This document shows positions 9,872 through 18,490 of a DNA stretch of 64,000 bases, piece by piece. Numbering within the stretch: position 1 is the first letter of the stretch; each line of letters opens with the position of its first letter. The stretch is from Glaciecola sp. 33A (GTDB taxonomy: Bacteria > Pseudomonadota > Gammaproteobacteria > Enterobacterales > Alteromonadaceae): assembly GCF_002836745.1 (NCBI RefSeq), contig NZ_PJAR01000040.1, positions 62,001 to 126,000 on the forward strand, written 5' to 3'. Position numbers and translations under genes: made by a program. The notes under the pieces are model-generated. The model ran no database searches. It saw only the letters and a list, made by a program, of their open reading frames with translations, and was not told where the DNA came from.

Positions 9872-10019
9872 AATGGAAACGCTACTTTCGCTTAATTTTA
9901 TGAGTGAGTCATTTTCGGCATTATTTAACGAATAAAATCATTCTCAATGCTACCGAGAGTTCACTCTTATTAGCGCTTTTGTCTGTTTGCTCTGGGTGCC
10001 TAGCCGTTGTTGTTAATTA
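9872..10019 (+). other. Short coding-like leftovers before nadE
   Basis: The gap between the methyltransferase and nadE holds a 20-codon frame from ATG 9872 to a stop at 9934. A second stretch follows, ending at the TAA at 10017-10019, and reads SLLLALLSVCSGCLAVVVN, resembling a hydrophobic or lipoprotein leader. Neither has a family match I recognise. They may be a broken small gene or chance. Confidence 0.2.
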
Positions 10020-10031
10020 AGGAAAGACAGC

Positions 10032-11912
10032 ATGAATTATCAACAAAAAATGAAGCGTCTGAGCATTGCCATGGTTCAAATGGCTATCGCAAATGATCCC
10101 ATGGAAAATGCAATAAATTTTCTTTCTAAGGTCAGGGAAGCCGTCGCGGAAGGCGCTGACGTGGTAGTTGGCTCAGAAATGATGCTTAGTCAGTATGTCA
10201 GCGGTGACAGGTATGAAGATGATACTTTCGTTGCGGAAATGATCAAAGCTTCACAATTTATTATCGCAGAATCTACATCAATAGATGCGGTACTTTTATA
10301 CGGCGGAATTGCTTGTGATAGCGACGGCATTGTAGGTGAAGACGGTCGCATTCGTAAGTATAACGCTGCATTTGTTGTGCAAGCCGGAGAACTGGTTTGG
10401 AATGCAAACAAAAGCCTTCGATTTGCCGTTAAATCGCTGATGCCAAACTATCGAATCTTTGATGATTCTCGGCATTTTTATGACTTACGAAAGTTAGCAG
10501 CAGAACGGATTGCACCGTTGTCTGAGCTGCAACAACCATTTCTGGTTACTATCCACGGTACTGTGTATAGCCTAGGCGTCATGCTTTGTGAAGATATGTG
10601 GGATATTGATTACGCTCAAAAACCAGCTCGAACACTCAAGCAAAACGGTGCTGAAGTACTAATAAACCTATCTTGTTCCAATTGGAGCTGGCGTAAGAAT
10701 GCGAAACGTGATCAAGTGATCGCTAATATCTGTCAGCAAACGGGTTTATGGTTTGTGTACGTAAACAACGTTGGCTGCCAAAACAATGGCAAAAATTTTA
10801 TCTCTTTTGATGGCGCTTCGACTATCTATAACCCGATTGGGGAAGTCGTTGCACTTGCCAATAATTATCAGCATGAAACAAACGTCGCTGCGCTTGATAG
10901 TCAGCGCGCTTCGCTTACTCGTCACGACCCATCTGATATTGCACAAATGTTTAAAGCCATTGAAGTCGCAAGTACGGGCTTTCTTGCGACCTTGCCAACG
11001 AGCGCACAAGAAAAAGTGATTATTGGGGTTAGTGGCGGCATGGATTCAGCTTTGTCTGTCGCATTCTTTGCTCACTTAATGGGGGCGAATAAAGTGCTGG
11101 GAGTAAACATGCCGTATAAACACTATAATGCAGCTGAAACGAAAGATGATGCTGCCCAAATGTGTCGTCGTCTTAATGTTGAGTACCGAGTTGTGCCTAT
11201 TGACACCATTGTTGACGCTACTTGTGTGTTGACTGATATTAAAGTGGGTACCAGTCAGCACAAAACTGCTCAGGCTGTAGCGCGAATGAATGTGCTCTCG
11301 GCGTTAGCTTCACAGGCCGATGGTTTTTTCACTTGTAATGCCAATTGGACTGAAATTGCGTTTGGCTATGGTACGCTAAATGGTGATATGAGAGGCACGT
11401 TCTCACCGTGGATGAACTGCCTTAAGCAAGACGTTTATCGCCTAGGTGACTACCTAAACCGTGAAGTGTATGGTCGCGAAGTTATCCTTCAGTCTATTAT
11501 AGACCGTCCTCCAATGGATGAGTTGGCAGAGGCAGGAAGCGGTGCACGCAGTGATCCTTTTGACTATGGAAACTTAAGGCAAAATGGTTATCACGATCAG
11601 ATGGTGCGAGCAGTGGTCGCGTTTAGGTATAGCGCTGAATGGTTTGTTGAGCAGTATTTAAACGGTTCGTTGGAACAAAAGCTGCAACTGTCAAAGGGCA
11701 GGCTTAATATGCTTTTTCCGACATCACAAGCGTGGCTCGAAGACTTGGAACGCTGCTTTTCGCTCTTTCATGCAGCCGTATTTAAACGAGTCCAGAGTGT
11801 TCCCGGTCCAACGGTTGATAAACGCAGCTTTGGTTGGGACTTCAGAGAAAGTATTCTTGAACGGGTTGAGACGACTCGTTACAAAGCCTTGGTGCGTAAC
11901 CTGAGAGCTTAG
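10032..11912 (+). CDS. nadE: Glutamine-dependent NAD+ synthetase
   Basis: 626 residues, a full-length two-domain enzyme. The N-terminal nitrilase-type glutaminase domain (about 10-290) shows the Glu49-Lys109-Cys186 triad, with Cys186 in MLCEDMWD. The C-terminal synthetase domain (about 315-615) has the PP-loop SGGMDSA at 334-340. Ammonia from glutamine is channelled to convert nicotinic acid adenine dinucleotide to NAD+ with ATP, in the cytoplasm. An ATG with AAGGAAAG just upstream supports this start. It is transcribed alone, with unrelated genes on the opposite strand downstream. Confidence 0.96.
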   Translation: MNYQQKMKRLSIAMVQMAIANDPMENAINFLSKVREAVAEGADVVVGSEMMLSQYVSGDRYEDDTFVAEMIKASQFIIAESTSIDAVLLYGGIACDSDGIVGEDGRIRKYNAAFVVQAGELVWNANKSLRFAVKSLMPNYRIFDDSRHFYDLRKLAAERIAPLSELQQPFLVTIHGTVYSLGVMLCEDMWDIDYAQKPARTLKQNGAEVLINLSCSNWSWRKNAKRDQVIANICQQTGLWFVYVNNVGCQNNGKNFISFDGASTIYNPIGEVVALANNYQHETNVAALDSQRASLTRHDPSDIAQMFKAIEVASTGFLATLPTSAQEKVIIGVSGGMDSALSVAFFAHLMGANKVLGVNMPYKHYNAAETKDDAAQMCRRLNVEYRVVPIDTIVDATCVLTDIKVGTSQHKTAQAVARMNVLSALASQADGFFTCNANWTEIAFGYGTLNGDMRGTFSPWMNCLKQDVYRLGDYLNREVYGREVILQSIIDRPPMDELAEAGSGARSDPFDYGNLRQNGYHDQMVRAVVAFRYSAEWFVEQYLNGSLEQKLQLSKGRLNMLFPTSQAWLEDLERCFSLFHAAVFKRVQSVPGPTVDKRSFGWDFRESILERVETTRYKALVRNLRA

Positions 11913-11990
11913 AGTACATGAATCAGACTGGTTTGGTCTTGAAGGTTAACGTATGAGCTCATGATGGGCTACTTTAAAACTATTAAATAT

Positions 11991-12383
11991 TTACGTAACC
12001 AGACCTTTGGCCAGCACTCTGTTAGCCAATAATGCAAGTAACTCAACTTCTCGTTCGCTGCGTTCACCGTCTATTTTAGTGATTGCCATTGCCACTTCCA
12101 ACGAACGTGCTGCATCTATGTTTAACTCATCAGATAATGAACGGACATAGTCGTGAGCCGCCATATCGTCAATGGCTTCGCGAGCTTGATGAATAACATC
12201 GTTAACATAAGCTTGTTTTGAAATCCCACTATGCCAAGGCATACTCTCTAGAAGTTCATCAAAGTAATCTTGCTCAGTCAACGTTACTTTACCGTCAATT
12301 TGATACAGCAAAACAGTTAACTTGATCAAAGCTTCGTTGTGGAGTTGATGTTGTCTAGTATCTAATTGATGTAGTTCAGACAT
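11991..12383 (-). CDS. TerB-like domain protein
   Basis: 130 residues, all-helical. The sequence has two pseudo-repeated acidic motifs, YQIDGKVTLTEQDYFDELL (about 27-46) and ITKIDGERSEREVELL (about 100-116). This pattern is typical of TerB/DjlA-like domains, in which DG-[KE]-x-x-x-E loops bind metal. TerB domains occur in tellurite-resistance and envelope-stress proteins and are thought to be metal-linked scaffolds. No other ter genes are nearby. It is downstream of the WYL regulator on the same strand, with a 138-base gap. Function is uncertain beyond the domain. Confidence 0.75.
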   Translation of the reverse strand: MSELHQLDTRQHQLHNEALIKLTVLLYQIDGKVTLTEQDYFDELLESMPWHSGISKQAYVNDVIHQAREAIDDMAAHDYVRSLSDELNIDAARSLEVAMAITKIDGERSEREVELLALLANRVLAKGLVT

Positions 12384-12521
12384 AATTCCTACCTTTGGGA
12401 AGTGAATGCGAGTTTATAATTTATAGAGACCCAAATTGTTTAAGTAAAGTTCCAAAAAAGTACAAGGTTATTAAAATAAACTCGTTATTTGGCTGAATTT
12501 GCGGTCATGTATTTACTTAAT

Positions 12522-13412
12522 TTAAATTGAATAGCCAGGAGCCAACGTCGGATTTTCAATACGCTGCAGGACATCGATGTTCTCAAGTGCAAGCTGACAT
12601 CCTTGTCCTCTAATTCGATGTCCTTCAGAGCAATCTACTTGCCACTGCCTTAATATGTAAGCAGCAAGAGCGGCTCTTGTTGTCATTATCTTTTTACCTT
12701 CGTGCATTGCAAAGTCCATCTCGATAGCCAGAGGATTCTCAATACTTGGGTGAGGAACAATGACTAAGTTAACAATTTGATTGAATTGAACGTCAGCACT
12801 GACCAGTTGATGAGGCAATATTTCTTCATCCGAGCTGATAATATCTGTAAAGCGGGTACACACAAAATCTCTAAAACCTTGGTTTTTGCAATCGTAACCG
12901 CGCACATGCCAGCGATGCCCATTATTTATCATCGTGTGCGGAATAAACAGTCTGACTGATTTACCTGAAGAAACCGATACATAGCCAACTTCGCATGCTG
13001 TTTGATTATGAATACCCCGCATCAAAGCAGCAATAATGCTGCTGTCAGGATGGATGAGTTGAACGGCATCAAAGCATTGTTCCGATGGCTGCGTTGCATT
13101 TGAAATACCATTACCAAAACCACGACTGAGTGATTGCAAAATAATATCTGGTTGATATCTAAATAGTGCCACAAATGCAGCGGTCCGGTAGTATTGTTTG
13201 GTCGAATGGTCGAGCACTAAGTTGGTACTTGCTAACTCGCGATAAGCTGCAAAGTCTCTAGTGCACGCGGCTAATCCAGTTTGAAAACGATTAACCAAAT
13301 CATTGCGTGTTATATGCCCAAAAAAATGCAGGCAGAAGTCGATGAACGCCAATCGTTCTCTTTGTGCATGGGGCATTTCGTTTATGATTTCGGTGGTGTT
13401 CACTCTATTCAA
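12522..13412 (-). CDS. WYL-domain transcriptional regulator, BrxR/CapW-like
   Basis: 296 residues. The N-terminal 80 residues look like a winged helix (RNDLVNRFQTGLAACTRDFAAYRE). A WYL-type domain occupies about 120-205 and contains the conserved stretch RWHVRGYDCKNQGFRDFVCTRF. A C-terminal wing-like dimerisation part follows. The length and domain order match BrxR/CapW repressors, which sit at the front of BREX, CBASS and other phage-defence loci and respond to a nucleic-acid signal. No defence gene adjoins it here, only a TerB-like gene downstream, so its targets are unknown and it may be an orphan left after loss of a system. Family call good, role inferred. Confidence 0.75.
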   Translation of the reverse strand: MNRVNTTEIINEMPHAQRERLAFIDFCLHFFGHITRNDLVNRFQTGLAACTRDFAAYRELASTNLVLDHSTKQYYRTAAFVALFRYQPDIILQSLSRGFGNGISNATQPSEQCFDAVQLIHPDSSIIAALMRGIHNQTACEVGYVSVSSGKSVRLFIPHTMINNGHRWHVRGYDCKNQGFRDFVCTRFTDIISSDEEILPHQLVSADVQFNQIVNLVIVPHPSIENPLAIEMDFAMHEGKKIMTTRAALAAYILRQWQVDCSEGHRIRGQGCQLALENIDVLQRIENPTLAPGYSI

Positions 13413-13572
13413 TCTCCGTTAACTGCATTTGTCGCAACATCGTTTTTTATGTGTAAGCGAAGAGCGTAGAATAGTGTATAAATGACCAGTGTGCAATCAA
13501 AATGATTGCTTCATCGATGCTGCTTTGCCAATGAAATTGCAAATATAGCGACCCCTCATTTTACAAAATTAG

Positions 13573-13761
13573 TGGTTTGATATTCAGATTGAGGCGGTAA
13601 ATGCACCTAAACCGTTTACAGCAAATAAAACAAGGATAAATAATGAAATTCGACAATCTTATGGGATGGAAATTGTGACTAAAATTGCAGAACGCGCTGA
13701 TATTGAAATCACAAGTCAACTAGGTTCAGATGGTTACACAACGACATTCAGCCTACCTTAA
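13573..13761 (+). pseudogene. C-terminal fragment of a histidine-kinase-like ATPase
   Basis: A reading frame without a proper start ends at 13761 and encodes EIRQSYGMEIVTKIAERADI followed by EITSQLGSDGYTTTFSLP. This resembles the end of a GHKL ATPase domain, with a G-box-like GMEIV and a final strand-forming TTTFSLP. There is no kinase body upstream, so it appears to be the tail of a deleted gene. The call rests on pattern only. Confidence 0.35.
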
Positions 13762-13768
13762 TGCTGGA

Positions 13769-14665
13769 TTAAAAAACGCCAGCAGCTTTAAATAACTGCA
13801 TATGAACGTTCACTAACGCATCAATATCACGCTGATAACCGCCGCCAATGACGGCTGCAATCGGAAGACCTTGTTTTTCACATTGTGCAAACACAAACTG
13901 GTCGCGCGCTAATACACCTTCGGTAGTTATATTTAAGTGCCCAAGATCGTCATCAATATGCACATCAACTCCGGCATCGTAAATAACCGCATCGGGTTGA
14001 AAGTAGGTTATTGCCATTTGCCAAGCTTGTTCAACGGTTGCTAAAAATTCGTCATCACCGGTGCCTTTTGCTAAGCCAAAGTCTAAATCAGATACTTGTT
14101 TGCGATGTGGGAAGTTTTTTTCACCATGAATGGAAACGGTATAAACGGCATTATTGTTAGCCGCTAATTTGGCTGTTCCATCGCCTTGATGGACATCACA
14201 ATCAAACACTAAAACCTTATCAATACTTTTTGATTGCAGCATATTAAGCGCAGCAAGGTATAAATCGTTGACCATACAAAAGCCCGAACCAAAGTTAGCA
14301 AAAGCATGATGATAGCCACCAGTCAGGTTTAGTGCTTTGCCATGCTCTAACGCCAATGACGACGTGAGTACGGTACCAGCGGCCGCTGTTAGTGTGCGTT
14401 CAATCAGTTGTTTGGACCATGGAAAACCAATGCGTCGCATTGCCTTTTGATCAAGTTCACCCGAACACAGTTGCTTAATATACAGCGGGTCGTAGATACG
14501 TGATATGGCATTAATGTTTAGCTGTTCTGGCTCATAAAAACAGTCACTGGAAACGTTTTCTCGTAGCAACGCATCTTTAATGCCTTGATACTTTTGAATA
14601 GGGAAACGATGCCGAACGGGTAAGTCGAGTTGACTATAAATGGGATGAAAAACAAGATGCGGCAT
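13769..14665 (-). CDS. Histone-deacetylase-family amidohydrolase
   Basis: 298 residues from the ATG at 14665. A longer frame starts at 14728, but the extra 21 residues are hydrophobic and atypical, and MPHLVFHPIYS is the usual N-terminus. Zinc-binding and catalytic motifs are visible: TGGYHHAF with the His pair, VFDCDVHQGDG with the Asp and His ligands, and YDAGVDVHIDDDLG with the second Asp. This is the class of bacterial deacetylase-like proteins (AcuC/AphA/HDAC superfamily), acting on acetyl-polyamines or acetylated proteins. The true substrate is not determinable. It is convergent with a kinase fragment and followed by nothing obviously co-transcribed. Confidence 0.85.
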   Translation of the reverse strand: MPHLVFHPIYSQLDLPVRHRFPIQKYQGIKDALLRENVSSDCFYEPEQLNINAISRIYDPLYIKQLCSGELDQKAMRRIGFPWSKQLIERTLTAAAGTVLTSSLALEHGKALNLTGGYHHAFANFGSGFCMVNDLYLAALNMLQSKSIDKVLVFDCDVHQGDGTAKLAANNNAVYTVSIHGEKNFPHRKQVSDLDFGLAKGTGDDEFLATVEQAWQMAITYFQPDAVIYDAGVDVHIDDDLGHLNITTEGVLARDQFVFAQCEKQGLPIAAVIGGGYQRDIDALVNVHMQLFKAAGVF

Positions 14666-14795
14666 CAAGACTCCGTGCAAGTACAAAAAAACGATCAATA
14701 TTTCAGCATAAACGAATAGACTACGCAATAAGTTTGCTTTTAATTTATCTGACTAAGGGGAAATACCAGAAAGTATTTTGGTAAAAACATGTACG

Positions 14796-17105
14796 TTAAT
14801 ATTGGTAGTCTTGGAACCATTGTACGAAGCTAGCGGCATTGACTGGGCGACAAATATGGTAACCCTGCGCCCACTCGCAACCATAGTCGATTAGTAGATT
14901 AAGCGATTCTTGGTTTTCAACGCCCTCTGCAACTATTTCCATATTAAATTGGTGACCTAGTTGAATCACGCTTTTAACGATATTTTGGTCCGAGGCGAGC
15001 TCATTTAATTTCAAAATAAAGCTTTTATCTATTTTTAAAATATCCGCAGGTAATCGGCTCAAATAAGACAAGGATGAATAGCCGGTGCCAAAGTCATCAA
15101 TGGCAATTTTAAATCCGGCCTCGCGCATGAGAGCTAGCTGTTGAACTGCTTTACCTAAATCTTTAACAAGCTGGCCCTCTGTCATTTCAAACGATAAGAC
15201 GCAGGTAGGCAGTTCATATGCGTGCAGCAGCGACATTATGTTTGGCAATAACTCAGGATTCATCACATCTTGGGCTGAAATATTAATCGCTACGTTTACT
15301 TCAATTCCTTGTGCCCTGAAGCTCTGGATATCGTGAATAGCTTGCTGATATACCCACGCTGTTACTTCACCGATGAACCCAGCATGTTCTGCCACCTCAA
15401 TAAAGTCCTCCGGCGACACAAACCCAAGTTTGGCGTTATTCCATCTAATAAGCGCTTCAACAGAGCTTACTTTTTTATGTGTTAAGTCTAATTTGGGTTG
15501 ATAAAACAGCGCCAATTCACCCTGAGTATTGGATAGTTCTTTTTTCAATTCAGTAATAATGGATAAGCGTCGTGTATATTTTTCTTCTAACTCAGCGCTG
15601 AAATGTAAAATAAACTGGCGAGTCATTTGAGCTTCATCAATCACGATATTCATACGTCTAAACAACTCACTTGGCGAGTGAGTCTCTAGTGGGCAATTGA
15701 TAACGCCAATAGCAACCGTCATCGGAATGCTCAAATCACCACTAATCACATGGCCATCCAATCGGTTCTTTAATTGTATAAGCTCATCTTCAGTCAATAT
15801 ATGGTCTGGGATCCAGAGTAATTCGCCGCCGGTCAAACGTGCCGACAGTCCGCCTAAATTAATGACTCGTTGGGCTAATTCTTGCAGACAACGATCGCCA
15901 TTGTGGTAACCAAAAGTATCATTAACGCCTCTAAATCCAAATATGTTGATACCAATGGCTTGGAAGCTCTCCTGGCGGTTAAATTTTTTGCTTAATAGTG
16001 TCTCTGCATGATTACGATTGTATAGCGTTGTTAGCACATCGTGTTGCGCCTGATAGATAACTTTGTGTTCCCTGTCTTTTACATTATCTTGCATGGTATC
16101 AAATGCGTGGGAAAGCATACTCAGTTCAGATGAATGCCAATCAACATCAATTTTTTCATCGTAGATACCGGCTGAAATGTTTTTTGCATGGATCGTCAAT
16201 GACTGTATAGGTTTAACCAATTTTCTGGAAAACAATGCGCCTAAGAATATGGCCATAATTACAGCAATAATAGCAATTAGGCCAATGCTCGTTTGCAGTG
16301 AAATAAAGTCAGAAAAAACCGTTTTAATATCATTACTCAGCATAATGTCTATTTTTAAACGTTCTTTTTTTAGCAAGTTAAAAGAGGTTGAAATAAGTTT
16401 ACTGTCTGAAGAATACGCTAAAAGTGGAAGGAACAATGCGTCAGTGTTTTCAATTTGAATATTCTGGCTGTATTGGTCTGGCTTTAATGTACTTATTTGG
16501 TATGCGTTATTGCCGTCGATATACACAATAACAGTGGTTTCAAGCTGCGTAATTTGCTTCAGTTGTTCGATAAGTGCTTGGTCAATCTCAAAGCCCATTA
16601 AAGCAACGGCAATTGAGCGCGGTGCTTTAACATTTGAAAACAGCACTTGATATAGTTTATCGTCCAGCGACAATATTGAGGTGGAGTTGCCATTTAATTG
16701 TGCTGAATCGATGAGTTCGGGGTAAATAAAAGGCGTTTGCGCGGTTATGAGTTCCGGCACACTGGTGATTGTAATCGCATCAAGTGAAAACAAGGCCATA
16801 AGATCGGCATTTATGCGCTCACCTTGATTTGAAAGGGCGCTGTCAATGGTTCGCTTATCTCTACTTGCAACCGCATCCTTAAAGCCAAAGTCGTTAGTCA
16901 ATACGCTAACTGAACTGGTTAATTGTTCATGTCGATTTTGTAGGACTTGGGTCAGTACATTACGTGCAACGGCTAAGTCATTTTTCAGTCGAGACGCTGC
17001 TTGCTCACTAGTTGATTTCCAAACGAACAATACCAGTACAAGCGTCGTTAGAACGACGACCCCAATGATGAGATTGTTGATGCGTTGATTTAAAGATTGC
17101 TGCAT
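14796..17105 (-). CDS. Membrane GGDEF-EAL protein, probable c-di-GMP phosphodiesterase
   Basis: 769 residues. An N-terminal membrane helix (about 12-30), a periplasmic sensor of about 230 residues and a second helix (about 270-292) lead to a HAMP domain. The GGDEF domain is degenerate: the signature region reads LTGGELLWI instead of GGDEF, so diguanylate cyclase activity is unlikely. The EAL domain appears intact, with EALIRW, NISAQD, EMTEGQ, DDFGTGYSS, KIDKSF, AEGVEN and QGYHICRP. The protein should therefore hydrolyse c-di-GMP, with the GGDEF part perhaps regulatory. It is alone in its transcription unit. Confidence 0.9.
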   Translation of the reverse strand: MQQSLNQRINNLIIGVVVLTTLVLVLFVWKSTSEQAASRLKNDLAVARNVLTQVLQNRHEQLTSSVSVLTNDFGFKDAVASRDKRTIDSALSNQGERINADLMALFSLDAITITSVPELITAQTPFIYPELIDSAQLNGNSTSILSLDDKLYQVLFSNVKAPRSIAVALMGFEIDQALIEQLKQITQLETTVIVYIDGNNAYQISTLKPDQYSQNIQIENTDALFLPLLAYSSDSKLISTSFNLLKKERLKIDIMLSNDIKTVFSDFISLQTSIGLIAIIAVIMAIFLGALFSRKLVKPIQSLTIHAKNISAGIYDEKIDVDWHSSELSMLSHAFDTMQDNVKDREHKVIYQAQHDVLTTLYNRNHAETLLSKKFNRQESFQAIGINIFGFRGVNDTFGYHNGDRCLQELAQRVINLGGLSARLTGGELLWIPDHILTEDELIQLKNRLDGHVISGDLSIPMTVAIGVINCPLETHSPSELFRRMNIVIDEAQMTRQFILHFSAELEEKYTRRLSIITELKKELSNTQGELALFYQPKLDLTHKKVSSVEALIRWNNAKLGFVSPEDFIEVAEHAGFIGEVTAWVYQQAIHDIQSFRAQGIEVNVAINISAQDVMNPELLPNIMSLLHAYELPTCVLSFEMTEGQLVKDLGKAVQQLALMREAGFKIAIDDFGTGYSSLSYLSRLPADILKIDKSFILKLNELASDQNIVKSVIQLGHQFNMEIVAEGVENQESLNLLIDYGCEWAQGYHICRPVNAASFVQWFQDYQY

Positions 17106-17461
17106 TACTTAGTCACCAACTTTTTTCCTAAACCCAGTTTCAATTTCTGGCTTTTTGATATCCAAGCCAAATGGCAGCGTTGTGCGTTGGTTCTCAATAT
17201 TGCTACGCAACGGCATTATTACTCGTTATGTTTGCATAGGCGATAGTTAAGAGTGCCAAAGATTGATCTTTAACCAAGATATAGGATACCAAATTGCTTA
17301 GCGAGTTTAGAGTAATGCATTATAACTAGGTATTAACGTACATACTCAATCGAAAGTAAAAAGGCAATTGTGTGAATATGTTGGTGTTCAATTACGTCTA
17401 TGCAGACGGTTAATTAACCGCCCCAGCCAAATGATTATTACTCCTTTAGGGCAAGACTTAT
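17106..17461. other. Intergenic stretch upstream of GGDEF-EAL gene
   Basis: About 356 bases without a supportable gene. It carries the promoter region of the leftward GGDEF-EAL gene. I see no coding-like frame, strong hairpin or repeat. Confidence 0.4.
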
Positions 17462-17889
17462 TCAACCGATACTCTGGATCTCGTCTGAATGAATAGTGTC
17501 GATCGTGCTACTAATTGCATCACTCACATCGACAACTTCTTGCTTACCATCAACAGTCATATCGATGCTGTAGTCATTAGTTTCTTTAATTTGATGAGCT
17601 AGGCGCGCAAGTTTTTGTAACGGTAATAGCATTTTACTGTTAAGCCATAACAAATAGTCATTTGGAAACGTTTTCTCACCAATAGATTTGAAAGAAATCA
17701 GTGTGCCATGTTATTGGACAAAGCATTGAGGTTATCGGTTACCGCTTCGCTGTAGATGTCTTGATATGAAAGGGTATAGATAAACAACAAAATTGCTCGT
17801 TTAAAGGTTAATTCGGCGTAATAAATGACTAACCGTCGCATATAGTTAATAATAGCCAAAGTGATAATTAAACAAATCAAAGAACTCAA
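17462..17889 (-). pseudogene. Remnant of a membrane sensor protein (HAMP-like)
   Basis: Two fragments lie in order on the minus strand. The upstream one begins with a hydrophobic helix (SLICLIITLAIINYM) followed by a stretch resembling the start of a periplasmic sensor (VTDNLNALSNNMAH) and then a stop. The downstream one reads LLPLQKLARLAHQIKETNDYS and GKQEVVDVSDAISSTIDTI, a HAMP-like helix pair with the Pro and the D-E-V-DV-S-DAI pattern found before GGDEF domains. No output domain remains. This looks like a broken GGDEF-type or kinase sensor, possibly related to the intact neighbour. Confidence 0.5.
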
Positions 17890-17947
17890 TCATACTTGCA
17901 TCGCATCATTGGGGTTGCCTACAAATGAAGTCAGTAAAGGATAAAAA

Positions 17948-18490
17948 ATGAGTATTGAACTTAGGTCAAATCAACAAGTTGAACTATCAGGAACATGCAA
18001 AGTTGAAGATATGGTATTGCATTCCTTGTCACCTAAGTATCGCAGTTTGAATATTATTATATCCTTAGTTATTGGCTTTGTAATGGTGGCAATTATTCTA
18101 TTGTTGGCAATTCAGCCGTTGTTTTCAATGCCACAAAAATATCTCGATTACTACTATATTGCGGTTATGGCCATTACATTTTTAACGCTGTGGTCTGTTT
18201 TACATAGCTACTTCGCTGACCCCAAAAAGAAGTATGCGATCCGCGAGTTTGATGTGCATTTTCAATCGGGCTTACTCTTTTCTAGCACTGTTAGTCAGCC
18301 AATTATGCGTATTCAACACATTGAAATTGAACGCGGCCCCATAGAGCGCAGTGCTGGTTTAGCTACTTTGCAAGTATACAGTGCAGGTGGCGCTAATCAT
18401 GCGTTTGAAATCCCTGGCCTGGTTTATGAAAAAGCGATTGAGCTGCGTCAATTTATTTTGAACCACAAGGATGTTAGTCAAAATGGATAA
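17948..18490 (+). CDS. Bacterial PH-domain membrane protein, YdbS-like
   Basis: 180 residues. Two membrane helices (about 36-60 and 70-92) are followed by a bacterial PH (bPH_2) domain with YAIREFDVHFQSGLLF and RIQHIEIERGPIERSAGLATL. This is the hallmark of the YdbS half of YdbS/YdbT pairs. Its gene overlaps the next PH-domain gene by a few bases, so the two are translationally coupled and probably form a complex in the cytoplasmic membrane. The role of these proteins is poorly known; membrane stress has been suggested for relatives. Confidence 0.85.
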   Translation: MSIELRSNQQVELSGTCKVEDMVLHSLSPKYRSLNIIISLVIGFVMVAIILLLAIQPLFSMPQKYLDYYYIAVMAITFLTLWSVLHSYFADPKKKYAIREFDVHFQSGLLFSSTVSQPIMRIQHIEIERGPIERSAGLATLQVYSAGGANHAFEIPGLVYEKAIELRQFILNHKDVSQNG

